Assembly (NCBI RefSeq): GCF_009498295.1
Contig: NZ_CP040813.1
Span: 3,411,699 to 3,475,698, forward strand
Reading direction: 5' to 3'
Origin: Oceanihabitans sp. IOP_32
Lineage (GTDB): Bacteria > Bacteroidota > Bacteroidia > Flavobacteriales > Flavobacteriaceae
DNA length: 64,000 bases
The position numbers were made by a program, and so were the translations under genes. This document shows, piece by piece, positions 7,604 through 16,823 of the stretch. How positions within the stretch are numbered: position 1 is the first letter of the stretch; each line of letters opens with the position of its first letter. The notes beneath the pieces are model-generated. The model worked only from the letters and a program-made list of their open reading frames with translations. It did no database searches and was not told where the DNA came from.

Positions 7604-10387
7604 ATGATTACTAATATTTCTGAAGTAAACCCAAAACATAACATCATTATAAAAGGTGCTAAATTGCATAACTTAAAAAATATCGATGTAGTCATTCCTC
7701 GGAATAAATTAGTGGTTATTACTGGATTATCAGGTTCTGGAAAATCTAGCTTAGCCTTCGATACATTATATGCCGAAGGCCAGAGACGCTATGTGGAAAG
7801 TTTATCGAGTTATGCCCGTCAATTTTTAGGCAGACTAAACAAGCCCAAAGTAGATTATATAAAAGGTATAGCCCCAGCCATAGCTATCGAACAGAAAGTA
7901 AATTCTACAAACCCAAGATCTACTGTAGGAACAACTACAGAAATTTACGATTATTTAAAACTATTATTCGCAAGAATTGGAAAAACCTATTCTCCCGTTT
8001 CTGGAAATGAAGTAAAAAAAGACACAGTTACTGATGTTTTAAACTATTTAAAGGCATTTCCCGATGGTGAAAAGCTACTGCTACTCGCTCCTATCCATTT
8101 AGAAGAAGGCCGCACTATGGCCGATAAACTTAAATTACTAAACCAACAAGGTTACGCCAGAATAAAAGCAAATAACAAGGTTATAAGAATTGACGAAGCA
8201 AAAGCTCTTACCGATGTAAAAAACGTTTTTCTGGTTGTAGACAGAATTATAGTAAGACATGAAGAAGATTTTTTTAACCGATTAGCCGATGCTGTACAAA
8301 CTGCTTTTTTTGAAGGTAAAGGTGAATGTATCATAGAAACCCTTAACGATAACAAACAGCGTGTCTTTAGTAATAAATTTGAATTAGATGGCCTTACTTT
8401 TTTAGAACCTAACGTCCATTTATTTAGCTTTAATAACCCCTACGGCGCCTGTCCAAAATGTGAAGGTTATGGAGATATTGTTGGCATCGACGACGATTTA
8501 GTGATACCCAATACGGGTTTATCTGTTTTCGATAACGCTATCTTTCCATGGCGTGGCGAAAGCATGAGTTGGTATAAAGATCAATTGGTGAATAACTCAC
8601 ATAAATTCGATTTTCCGGTGCACAAACCTTATTTTGAACTAAGCGAGGCTCAAAAACAACTTATTTGGACAGGTAACAAGTATTTTGAAGGCTTAAATTC
8701 GTTTTTTGCCGAATTGGAATCTAAAGCTTATAAAATTCAAAATCGGGTGATGTTATCGCGTTACCGCGGAAAAACTAAATGTAAAGCTTGCCAGGGTAAA
8801 CGCTTACGTAAAGAAGCTAATTATATAAAAATAAACGAAGCAACTATTACAGATTTAGTTGAAATGCCCTTAAGTAAATTAAGGACTTTTTTTAAGCAAT
8901 TAGAATTAAACGACTACGATACTAAAATCGCAAATAGACTTTTAAAAGAAATTAACAATAGGCTTCTGTTTCTGTCTAATGTGGGCTTAGATTATTTAAC
9001 TTTAAACAGAAAATCAAACACGCTTTCTGGCGGTGAAAGTCAGCGTATTAATCTCGCCACTTCCCTAGGTAGCAGCCTCGTAGGCTCCATGTATATATTA
9101 GACGAACCCAGCATTGGATTACACCCAAAAGATACCGAACGTTTAATTCTAGTCTTAAAACAATTACGAGATTTAGGAAATACCGTTATTGTAGTTGAAC
9201 ATGACGAGGATATTATGAAAGCTGCCGATAATATAATTGATATAGGACCAGAGGCGGGAACACTTGGTGGCCATATTGTAGCTCAAGGTACTTTTGATGC
9301 TATTTTAGAATCCCAGTCGTTAACGGCTCAATATTTAAATGAAACGTTAAAAATAGAAGTACCTAAAACACGTCGAACTTCAAAATATTATGTCGATATT
9401 ATAGGTGCTCGAGAAAATAACTTAAAAAATATTGATGTACGTTTTCCCTTAGGCATGTTAACCGTTGTTACGGGGGTTTCTGGAAGCGGAAAAAGCACCT
9501 TGGTTAAAAAAATATTGTATCCTGCATTACAAAAAAAACTGACAGATTTTGGAGATAAAGCAGGTCAATTTTCGGCAATCGAAGGAAATTTCATTAATAT
9601 TAAACACTTAGAATTCGTCGATCAAAACCCCATTGGACGCTCCTCACGTTCTAACCCTGTAACCTACGTTAAGGCTTATGATGATATTAGAGCGCTATTC
9701 GCAAAACAGAAATTAAGCACGATAAGAAACTACCAACCTAAGCATTTTTCTTTTAATGTAGATGGCGGACGTTGTGAGACTTGCAAAGGTGAAGGTGAAG
9801 TAACTATTGAAATGCAATTCATGGCCGATGTACATTTAGAATGTGAAACTTGTAGTGGTAAACGTTTTAAAAAAGAAGTTTTAGAAGTCACTTTTGCCGA
9901 TAAAAATATCGACGATATTTTAAATTTAACTATCGACGATGCCGTAGCTTTTTTTGAGGCAAATAATCAAACTAAAATTCAAGCGAAATTGAAACCTTTG
10001 CAAGATGTAGGTTTAGGCTATGTCACCTTAGGGCAAAGCTCGTCTACCCTTTCTGGTGGTGAAGCACAACGCATAAAGCTAGCCACATTTTTAGGTAAAG
10101 GCAATCAGAAAGATAAAACCCTCTTTATTTTCGACGAGCCCACAACTGGTTTGCATTTTCACGATATTAAAAAGCTTTTAAAATCTTTTGAGGCTTTAAT
10201 TGAAATTGGACACTCCATTATTGTTGTTGAGCATAATTTAGAACTTATCAAATGCGCCGATTATATTATCGATTTAGGCCCAAATGGAGGTGAAACGGGT
10301 GGAAATTTAGTTGCTGTAGGCACTCCCGAAGCCATTGTAAAATCTAAAAGCTCTGAAATTGGTAAGTATCTACGGGAAAAACTATAG
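7604..10387 (+). CDS. uvrA: Excinuclease ABC subunit A
   Basis: A 927-residue damage-sensing ATPase of nucleotide excision repair that works with UvrB (encoded at 35112). Both ABC halves are complete: P-loops GLSGSGKSSLA (from residue 41) and GVSGSGKST (about 627), and signature motifs LSGGESQRI and LSGGEAQRI, each followed by a Walker B. The zinc modules are present: CPKCEGYGD with CKACQGKR, and CETCKGEGE with CETCSGKR. No frameshift or truncation. The start at 7604 matches the usual short N-terminal extension before the IKGAKLHNLKNI block. Confidence 0.98.
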   Translation: MITNISEVNPKHNIIIKGAKLHNLKNIDVVIPRNKLVVITGLSGSGKSSLAFDTLYAEGQRRYVESLSSYARQFLGRLNKPKVDYIKGIAPAIAIEQKVNSTNPRSTVGTTTEIYDYLKLLFARIGKTYSPVSGNEVKKDTVTDVLNYLKAFPDGEKLLLLAPIHLEEGRTMADKLKLLNQQGYARIKANNKVIRIDEAKALTDVKNVFLVVDRIIVRHEEDFFNRLADAVQTAFFEGKGECIIETLNDNKQRVFSNKFELDGLTFLEPNVHLFSFNNPYGACPKCEGYGDIVGIDDDLVIPNTGLSVFDNAIFPWRGESMSWYKDQLVNNSHKFDFPVHKPYFELSEAQKQLIWTGNKYFEGLNSFFAELESKAYKIQNRVMLSRYRGKTKCKACQGKRLRKEANYIKINEATITDLVEMPLSKLRTFFKQLELNDYDTKIANRLLKEINNRLLFLSNVGLDYLTLNRKSNTLSGGESQRINLATSLGSSLVGSMYILDEPSIGLHPKDTERLILVLKQLRDLGNTVIVVEHDEDIMKAADNIIDIGPEAGTLGGHIVAQGTFDAILESQSLTAQYLNETLKIEVPKTRRTSKYYVDIIGARENNLKNIDVRFPLGMLTVVTGVSGSGKSTLVKKILYPALQKKLTDFGDKAGQFSAIEGNFINIKHLEFVDQNPIGRSSRSNPVTYVKAYDDIRALFAKQKLSTIRNYQPKHFSFNVDGGRCETCKGEGEVTIEMQFMADVHLECETCSGKRFKKEVLEVTFADKNIDDILNLTIDDAVAFFEANNQTKIQAKLKPLQDVGLGYVTLGQSSSTLSGGEAQRIKLATFLGKGNQKDKTLFIFDEPTTGLHFHDIKKLLKSFEALIEIGHSIIVVEHNLELIKCADYIIDLGPNGGETGGNLVAVGTPEAIVKSKSSEIGKYLREKL

Positions 10388-10395
10388 GCTTTTCT

Positions 10396-11394
10396 TTAGT
10401 AAAAGAAAAATCCAACAAGACTAATAATAACTATGGCTATTGGAATAACAATCATTAAGTAAACAAAAGTCGCTAAAGCAGATTTGTAAAAAGTTGAAAA
10501 CCACCCCTTTTTATAAAAACGTTTTATTGCTATAACAAGATAAAAATAGGTAGACAATAAAAGCAAAAAACCTATCCAGGATGTGTCCCAAAAGTAATTT
10601 ACAATAAGTATAAAGCTAAAAATAGTAAATAAGAATGAAAAGTAATATAAGCTAAATACTAAATGATGAGTGTACGCACCACCTTTATAAAAAAGTAGTT
10701 TTAAAATTAAGGCAAAAATTGGCAAAAGAATAAATAACGATAGTGGTATTGTGTCAATTATTGCTTCATAAATTTCTCCGCCATTTCGTTGCTTATAAAA
10801 CTTTAGACTTTGTTCATAAAACTTTCTTTTAAAATATCCAGCGTCTTCATCCATTCCCATAGCTTTATAGAGGGTTTCATTAGAAGCATTTCCAGAAAGT
10901 AAAGAATCTAATGTTTTAGCCCGTTTTCTGTCTATTTCTGAAATATTTTTCTCTTTCAACGGAAGCAAAACACTATCTATTTTTACGGAGTCTAAAACTT
11001 GTTGCGTTTTAGTTTTTAAACCATCAGAAATTAAAGGTTTTTCTAATGTTTTCTTTAACACAGTATCTATTTCTTGAACCTGATTTCTAACAACTGTCGT
11101 TGTCAATAAAAAGAAAAACACTATTGAAACGAACAAGAATAATTTCGCAGGATGTAAATACAGTAACCGCTTTCCCTCAATAAAACGACGTGCTAAATAC
11201 CCTGGTTTAAATAACAGGGGGAAAAAGCTTTTAAAAAAGCGTGCATCAACCGAAAAATAATTATTTATTGTATTGTAAAATAAAACGCCAAAAGTAAGCT
11301 CTTCTTTTGTTTTTTGCCCACAATGCGGACAAAACAAAAAACCCTCTTCAAAATTTTCCTCGCAGTTTTTACAAGTATTATATTGTTTTCCCAT
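10396..11394 (-). CDS. DUF3667 family membrane protein with N-terminal zinc ribbon
   Basis: 332 residues. The N-terminus is a CxxC...CxxC zinc ribbon (residues about 8-27, CKNCEENF then FCPHCGQKT). A conserved amphipathic segment follows (about 40-75, PLLFKPGYLARRFIEGKR) and then hydrophobic segments at about 85-100, 213-232, 243-265, 270-290 and 305-330. This architecture is DUF3667, widespread in Bacteroidota and of unknown function. A soluble coiled loop of about 100 residues separates the first and second membrane segments. It is convergent with uvrA, only 8 bases apart. Confidence 0.85.
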   Translation of the reverse strand: MGKQYNTCKNCEENFEEGFLFCPHCGQKTKEELTFGVLFYNTINNYFSVDARFFKSFFPLLFKPGYLARRFIEGKRLLYLHPAKLFLFVSIVFFFLLTTTVVRNQVQEIDTVLKKTLEKPLISDGLKTKTQQVLDSVKIDSVLLPLKEKNISEIDRKRAKTLDSLLSGNASNETLYKAMGMDEDAGYFKRKFYEQSLKFYKQRNGGEIYEAIIDTIPLSLFILLPIFALILKLLFYKGGAYTHHLVFSLYYFSFLFTIFSFILIVNYFWDTSWIGFLLLLSTYFYLVIAIKRFYKKGWFSTFYKSALATFVYLMIVIPIAIVIISLVGFFFY

Positions 11395-11431
11395 TAAAAT
11401 TAATGCTTCCTATAAAAATATAAAAAAATTC

Positions 11432-11653
11432 ATTAATGTCCGACAAAAGACATAAGACCGCTTCGCTAATAGACATAAGAACCAAGACTTGATTCTAACT
11501 AACTGATAAACAGAAATACTTTAAATTAACAAAATGGCTCCTTTAAATCTTAATAATTATTTCAAATAAGCAAGGTGACATTTTAAAAAACGTGCAAAGT
11601 TCTTAATTTTAAAAGGATGGACAGCATTTTAATATTTTTAATCGGACACTAAT
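11432..11653. repeat. MITE-like repeat, copy 1 (222 bp)
   Basis: This 222-bp block is repeated with about 8 substitutions and no indels at 23341-23562. Its ends are inverted repeats: ATTAATGTCCGAC on the left and the complement of ATTAGTGTCCGAT on the right (11 of 13 match). It has no open frame, so it looks like a non-autonomous transposable element. No target duplication is obvious because both flanks are A-rich. Confidence 0.75.
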
Positions 11654-12098
11654 GAAAAAATATTAACAAATGCGTAATATTCCAAATACTGATATACCAG
11701 AGATATACAAAACTTAAAGCTTGACTGGGTTTAGTAAATCTTAAGAACACAATGGCATTTAAACAAGATAGGTTTAACTTAAAGACCTCCTGATATTATA
11801 GTACTAAACGTATTAAAGAAATTGGTTTTTATTAATCGCTTAACGGCAGGAACATTATTCTGAGCAAAAAATAAAAATTGATTTCTGAATAAAATCGGAC
11901 TTTTTAGTGCGTTTATAAAATCAGACACCAATAAAGATTTTCTGATACAAACTTTCTTTGACCGCACTAGAATTGTATTTCGCTCACTTTACCTCGAGCT
12001 TTAAAATTAAAATTCGGTATTGTATGAGAGCAGCAATTTCAACAGAAAATTCTGCACAGAATAAGGAGAAGTTTTATTATATTAATCATCGTAAAAAT
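11654..12098. other. Intergenic region, possible remnants only
   Basis: About 445 bases between the MITE-like repeat and the GH109-type gene's terminator. Two short opposing open frames (about 60 codons each) overlap here but neither resembles a known protein or has a plausible start context. I see no RNA gene. It may be decayed coding sequence. Confidence 0.35.
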
Positions 12099-12183
12099 AA
12101 TCCGTTCTGCATTTTAAGTAAACGCATCCTTTCGAGACATTCCATCATTAAAAATGAATAAATTTCAAAATGCAAAACGGATT
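12099..12183 (-). terminator. Hairpin downstream of the GH109-type gene
   Basis: A 17-bp inverted repeat with one mismatch (12099-12115 and 12167-12183, AATCCGTTCTGCATTTT) separated by 51 bases. It begins 17 bases past the stop of the gene at 12200-13600. On that strand it is followed by ATTTTT. The loop is long for a classical terminator but the position fits. Confidence 0.45.
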
Positions 12184-12199
12184 AAAATAACTCATATTT

Positions 12200-13600
12200 T
12201 TACTTTATAATTGAAAGCGGCTCTGTATTTCTCCATTTACCTCGGGTAAAATCTGGAAAAGCTTGAGGGGCACCGCCTTGAGCTACAGAGCGCTCACTTA
12301 GAGGTGTAACAGCACTCCATAGACAACCTTCGTATACATTTTGATCCAATGGCTCACCGTTGCGTAAACATTCAACAATTCTAAATAGCATCATAAAATC
12401 CATGCCGCCATGACCTCCCATTTTTTCGGCCAACGCGCCAACACGTTTATATAGTGGGTGTTCGTACTTTTCGTAAATTTTTGCTAACTGCTCACCTTGA
12501 GCCCACCTATGATGATCTTTAGTCGCTCCCTCGACACCGCCTTCTAAAGCTATTCGCGTAGGAAATCCGGCTAAAACACCTTTTGTGCCTTGCACCATAT
12601 TATGTCGGGAATACGGTCTCGGACTAGTCTCGTCCCATTGCACCATAATGGTCCTACCCAAAGTGGTTTTAATAATTGAGGTATTTAAATCACCCCCTTG
12701 ATAGTCAAGTTTATTCCATTTATGATCTTCCGCATAATTTTTCTTAGCATATAAATTTCTACCTAGAGCTGGTGTAGAAAAGGACACTAAACTTTTAAAA
12801 TTATCTTCGGCTCTTGCTAAATTCATATATTGAGCTACGGGACCTAAACCATGCGTGGGATAAAGATTTCCGTTTCTTTTGGCATAATGAGGCGTTCGCC
12901 ATGATCCGGTACCTCTTTCCTGCTCTTCCATTTGAAATCTCAATTCGTGTATATAAGAAGCCTCACCATGTAAAAGATCACCAATTACGCCTTGTCTGCA
13001 CATGTTTAAATACAAAAGCTCATCTCTTCCATAGTTAACATTTTCCAACATCATGCAGTGTTTTTGGGTTTGCTCTGAAGTGAAAACAATATCCCACATT
13101 TCTTCTAAAGTTAGAGCCATAGGAACTTCAACAAAGGCGTGTGCTCCTTTTTTCATCGATTCTATAGCCATGGGTGCATGATTTATCCAATTTGTAGAAA
13201 TGAACACGGCGTCTGGCTTGACTTCATCTAACATCTGCCTCCATTTGTCTTCCGCACCATGATACACGGCAATATTTTTATGGCGCTGGCCTTTTCCAAT
13301 AGCTTTGCACTTATCGGCAGACTTATTCGCCCAATCTTCATACAAATCACTTATAGCTACAATCTCTGTGCCTTCAATAGACGCCAATTGAACGGCGTGA
13401 CCACTTCCGCGTGCACCTACTCCTATTAGCGCTATACGTACTTTATCTAATTTTGGAGCTTTAAACCCTCCCATATATTTACTGTCATCTTCAAAAAAAG
13501 GATGGTTACTGGCGTAAGCTGGAAGCATGCTACTTAAACTCAAAGCTGCCCCTGTAAGTGATGTTTTTTTAATAAAACTTCTTCTGTCAAATTTCTTCAT
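12200..13600 (-). CDS. GH109-type Gfo/Idh/MocA family protein (probable alpha-N-acetylgalactosaminidase)
   Basis: 466 residues with a twin-arginine-type export signal (FDRRSFIKKTSLTGAALSL). A Rossmann NAD-binding domain follows (ALIGVGARGSGHAV, residues about 57-70), then a C-terminal substrate domain. Several blocks match the GH109 enzymes I know from Elizabethkingia: ENVNYGRD, WRTPHYAKRNGNLYPTHG, GGHGGMDF and PLSERSVAQGGAPQAFPDF. GH109 uses tightly bound NAD+ to hydrolyse alpha-linked GalNAc through a redox-elimination route. Substrate cannot be fixed from sequence, since many GH109-like proteins act on other glycosides. It stands alone, without a SusC/D pair. Confidence 0.8.
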   Translation of the reverse strand: MKKFDRRSFIKKTSLTGAALSLSSMLPAYASNHPFFEDDSKYMGGFKAPKLDKVRIALIGVGARGSGHAVQLASIEGTEIVAISDLYEDWANKSADKCKAIGKGQRHKNIAVYHGAEDKWRQMLDEVKPDAVFISTNWINHAPMAIESMKKGAHAFVEVPMALTLEEMWDIVFTSEQTQKHCMMLENVNYGRDELLYLNMCRQGVIGDLLHGEASYIHELRFQMEEQERGTGSWRTPHYAKRNGNLYPTHGLGPVAQYMNLARAEDNFKSLVSFSTPALGRNLYAKKNYAEDHKWNKLDYQGGDLNTSIIKTTLGRTIMVQWDETSPRPYSRHNMVQGTKGVLAGFPTRIALEGGVEGATKDHHRWAQGEQLAKIYEKYEHPLYKRVGALAEKMGGHGGMDFMMLFRIVECLRNGEPLDQNVYEGCLWSAVTPLSERSVAQGGAPQAFPDFTRGKWRNTEPLSIIK

Positions 13601-13999
13601 TGATACTTGTTTAAATTATTTCTTATAATTTTATTTAATGTCTTTTAATATTATTTTGAAACTAATTACATATTGTAATGAGCCTCTGATTCTTTTTTTT
13701 TGATTCCCTTAGGCTCCTCGTCAATATTAAATGCTAATATTCATTTCCAATAATTTAACAACTCCGTTTATCGGGTCGTGATGATAAGCTATAATTAAAA
13801 ACCAGCTTCTAATATATTCAGTATTTCGAAACCTTTGGAGATTTATTTCTAATATTTATAAACAGTCCACAATTTTTTAGAGAGATAAACTCATTCGTTC
13901 ACATACCTACTTATTGATTATAAGATACTTACAAGCTAAACTATTTTATGGCACGTTGTTTGTAAATACACTGTCAGATGATAATTAAAACATACAATT
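13601..13999. other. Divergent intergenic region
   Basis: About 400 bases between two divergent genes, so it should hold both promoters, but I see no convincing TAnnTTTG box. A small potential hairpin (GAGCCT ... AGGCTC around 13680-13715) flanks a T-run. No open frame or RNA gene is evident. Confidence 0.35.
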
Positions 14000-15220
14000 A
14001 TGAAAAAAATTATATTTTTAATAGCAGGTTTAGTCCTTACAGGGTTTACTGCTACAGCAACCACAACTGAAAAAATTAGTTTTAAAGAGTCTACATTTTC
14101 GAGGGGTTATGGTAATTCTTTCATTTTTGTAGAAGATGGCATTGAGTTTTCAATATTTCGTGATGGACAATTCGATTTTAATATTTTACGAAATAATTCA
14201 CGCTTAAACGTATCTATTGGTTCGCCAAATGTGAATATTAGTTTTAATTCGGGTTACAATTACAACGCTTATGTGCAGTACGATGAATACGGCGCCATTA
14301 TTCAAATTGAAAACACGCCTATTTATTATGATTATTACGGTAGAGTTAACCAAATAGGCCGGGTAAATATTAGCTATAACCATTACGGACACCTAAATCG
14401 TGTAGGTGGACTGCATGTATATTATAATAGAAATCGCTCTTTTTCCCACTACTCTGGTTTTATAAACATTTACAACAGAAGGTATGTTTACAGACCTTGG
14501 CACAGATATTATCGCGTTCCAGCCTACGAGCACTGTGTAGTTTACAACAGACCCTACAGGAAACATTACGCACCAATACGATATGCGTATAAGAGACCGT
14601 TTTATAATAACTACAGACCAAGAACGGCGATTGCCACAAGGCGTGGATCTAAAATTCATAGAAACAGAAGCTATGCAACAGCGCACAGAAGCGCAAGAAA
14701 TAGAACACATATTACCAGTGGCGTAAATTATAGACGAGAGGCAACTCAAACAACCACAAGAAATCGAAATACAGCTTTAAATACAAACAGAAGTTCGAGG
14801 GTACATTCTCAAAATATAAACAGAAGATCAGCTGTTAAAAATGAAAATATAAGATCTAAAAATGTTCGAAATACTGCTAACAACACAAGAGCGAACCTTA
14901 ATAGAAATACAGTAAATCATTCTAATAAGCAAAGAACTAATGCAAGAAACAGAAAAACTGAGGTTACAAAAAAACCAAACAGCATAAATTCTCGTAGATA
15001 TAATAAAATATCAAATACGACAAGAAAAAAACAAGATGTAGCCCCAAGAACTAGGTCATACCAACCTAAAACTGCACAACGCACAGTTACGAGATCGAGT
15101 AAACCAAAGTCGACTCAAAGATCAGTTTCAAGGTCTGTGCAAAGTAAACAACGAGCTATACAAAGTAGGAATACATCTAGTAACAATAATATAAGATCGA
15201 CCTCTAGGAGGGGATCGTAA
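14000..15220 (+). CDS. Secreted protein with tyrosine-rich repeats and a basic disordered tail
   Basis: 406 residues with a signal peptide (residues 1-20). Residues about 25-150 form a beta-rich domain with short YDEYG/YDYYGRV/YNHYGHL-type repeats, a pattern I recall from a Flavobacteriaceae-specific hypothetical family. Residues about 165-205 are Tyr/Arg/Pro-rich (YRPWHRYYRVP). From about 210 to the end the chain is low-complexity and strongly basic, made almost entirely of R, N, S, T and K. That is about 190 residues, much longer than the tails I remember. The function is unknown; a polyanion-binding cell-surface role is a guess. A strong terminator follows. Confidence 0.8.
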   Translation: MKKIIFLIAGLVLTGFTATATTTEKISFKESTFSRGYGNSFIFVEDGIEFSIFRDGQFDFNILRNNSRLNVSIGSPNVNISFNSGYNYNAYVQYDEYGAIIQIENTPIYYDYYGRVNQIGRVNISYNHYGHLNRVGGLHVYYNRNRSFSHYSGFINIYNRRYVYRPWHRYYRVPAYEHCVVYNRPYRKHYAPIRYAYKRPFYNNYRPRTAIATRRGSKIHRNRSYATAHRSARNRTHITSGVNYRREATQTTTRNRNTALNTNRSSRVHSQNINRRSAVKNENIRSKNVRNTANNTRANLNRNTVNHSNKQRTNARNRKTEVTKKPNSINSRRYNKISNTTRKKQDVAPRTRSYQPKTAQRTVTRSSKPKSTQRSVSRSVQSKQRAIQSRNTSSNNNIRSTSRRGS

Positions 15221-15242
15221 AAATTTTGGTTGGTTAGTTGGA

Positions 15243-15294
15243 AATCCCCACGGTAAGTGTGCCTCAAAGCATATTCGTGGGGATTCTCTTTTTT
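15243..15294 (+). terminator. Rho-independent terminator
   Basis: A perfect 10-bp stem (AATCCCCACG / CGTGGGGATT at 15243-15252 and 15276-15285) is followed by CTCTTTTTT. It ends the gene at 14000-15220, and the stem may also serve the convergent flippase operon. Confidence 0.8.
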
Positions 15295-15365
15295 ATGAGG
15301 TATTTAGCTTAAATCCCCGGTAGTAAAGGCGTTTGAAGATGGAATTTCATAGAAACTAAAAAGTA

Positions 15366-16823
15366 TTATTTACGCTTTATAACACTATCAATAAGCGATA
15401 TTATATTCTCTGAAAACCTAAAGAAGTACACTACAAATGCATATAAAATTGTAATAAGCGCAGATTTTAAAAGGATATTTATAATGGGATGAAAAGAAAA
15501 ATCCCAAAAATAAAATAGTAAAACGGCAACAAAAATACTCGCTCCTATTTTTAAGGTATTTGTACTAAACGGCAGCATTTTGAATTTTTTATAAACAAAG
15601 TACAACTTAATAATATTATAGAATACAATAGCCAAAAATGTCGCCAATGCAGCACCATTAATACCGTAATACGGAATAAAAGCCATGTTTAATAACACCA
15701 TAACAACTACTAAAACAACTCCAAAAAACAATACCATTCTGTAATAATCACTATTAAACAGAATAGCATTATTACTGCCTAAAACAGCGTCAAACAATTT
15801 AGCCAAACTAATTAAAAACACCACAAAAAGACCACCGTTAAACTCTTCTGGAATAATGTTATAAAGCTGATTAACATTAAGTACAATCAACAAAAAAATA
15901 AAACCACTCACAACAAAAAGGTTTAACGAGCTTCGCTTATACAAATCTTTTAAAGCACTAAAATCTTTTTCGTTTAAGTACTTAGCAGATAAGGGCAGTA
16001 ATATTTGATGCATTGATCGCTGTGGAACAGCAATAACGGCCGCAATAAAAATAGCAACGTTGTAGTAAGCTATTTGTTCAATTGGCACATAATAACCCAA
16101 CATCACTTTATCAATATCTAACAACATTGTAGCGATAGAGCCCGCAACAATAATCAAGGACGAATATTTTAAAATGGCATTTAAATTCGTAAGCTTTTTA
16201 AACACCATCACTGGGAATCTTATGCTAAATGCGTAAAATTTCATTACTAGCATTCTTAAAATATAAACCACAACTAACCCCACCATAAACTGCTCGACAT
16301 CTATAACTTCAAAAAAAAGACAGCACAACAACATCATAGTTCCTACACGATGAAATACTTCCTTCATGAAATTACCAAAAACGGTTTGCAAATGCACTTT
16401 TGTCCAAGCAAAAAACACTTCAAAATACGCTAAGGCTATGGCGATAAACACAGTATGCCATAAATAATTTTTAATAATTGGGTTTTCTCGTGATAAAAAT
16501 TCTCCTATCATTTCATAACTAAAATGAGTAATAAGAACTAGTGGCAAGATAATGACCAAAGGTAAAAACAACATCAATGTTAAGAAACTATTTAACATCT
16601 GTGCAGACTTAAAAGATGCATAAAATTTAACTAAAGTATTATGCACCCCAAACGCCATTAATGGCATGATAACATAAGCTAAAGACAGCATATACCCTAC
16701 CATACCGTAATATTCGTCGCTTAAAAATTTGGTGTATAAAAACAAGGTGTTTACAGCGCCAATTAAAAACCCCAAATAGGTTGATAGTATGTTTTTAAAT
16801 GATTGTTTTGCTACAATGCCCAT
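15366..16823 (-). CDS. Polysaccharide flippase-like membrane protein (MATE/Wzx type)
   Basis: 485 residues, almost entirely hydrophobic, with roughly 12-14 membrane segments. The N-terminus is KQSFKNILSTYLGFLIGAVNTLFLYTKFL-like in character (an amphipathic start, then Gly-rich TM1), typical of the oligosaccharide flippase family (Polysacc_synt). It would move lipid-linked sugar units across the inner membrane. It overlaps the upstream glycosyltransferase by one base (ATG/stop sharing at 16823), so the two are translationally coupled. Substrate is unknown. Confidence 0.85.
   Translation of the reverse strand: MGIVAKQSFKNILSTYLGFLIGAVNTLFLYTKFLSDEYYGMVGYMLSLAYVIMPLMAFGVHNTLVKFYASFKSAQMLNSFLTLMLFLPLVIILPLVLITHFSYEMIGEFLSRENPIIKNYLWHTVFIAIALAYFEVFFAWTKVHLQTVFGNFMKEVFHRVGTMMLLCCLFFEVIDVEQFMVGLVVVYILRMLVMKFYAFSIRFPVMVFKKLTNLNAILKYSSLIIVAGSIATMLLDIDKVMLGYYVPIEQIAYYNVAIFIAAVIAVPQRSMHQILLPLSAKYLNEKDFSALKDLYKRSSLNLFVVSGFIFLLIVLNVNQLYNIIPEEFNGGLFVVFLISLAKLFDAVLGSNNAILFNSDYYRMVLFFGVVLVVVMVLLNMAFIPYYGINGAALATFLAIVFYNIIKLYFVYKKFKMLPFSTNTLKIGASIFVAVLLFYFWDFSFHPIINILLKSALITILYAFVVYFFRFSENIISLIDSVIKRK

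Noticed and set aside
11779..12161. Two opposing ORFs of about 62 and 67 codons
   Set aside because: Neither has a recognisable family, a plausible promoter or conserved composition, and they overlap each other.
14393..14749. 118-codon minus-strand ORF inside the Arg-rich secreted protein gene
   Set aside because: Complement of the low-complexity repeat region; no start context or family.
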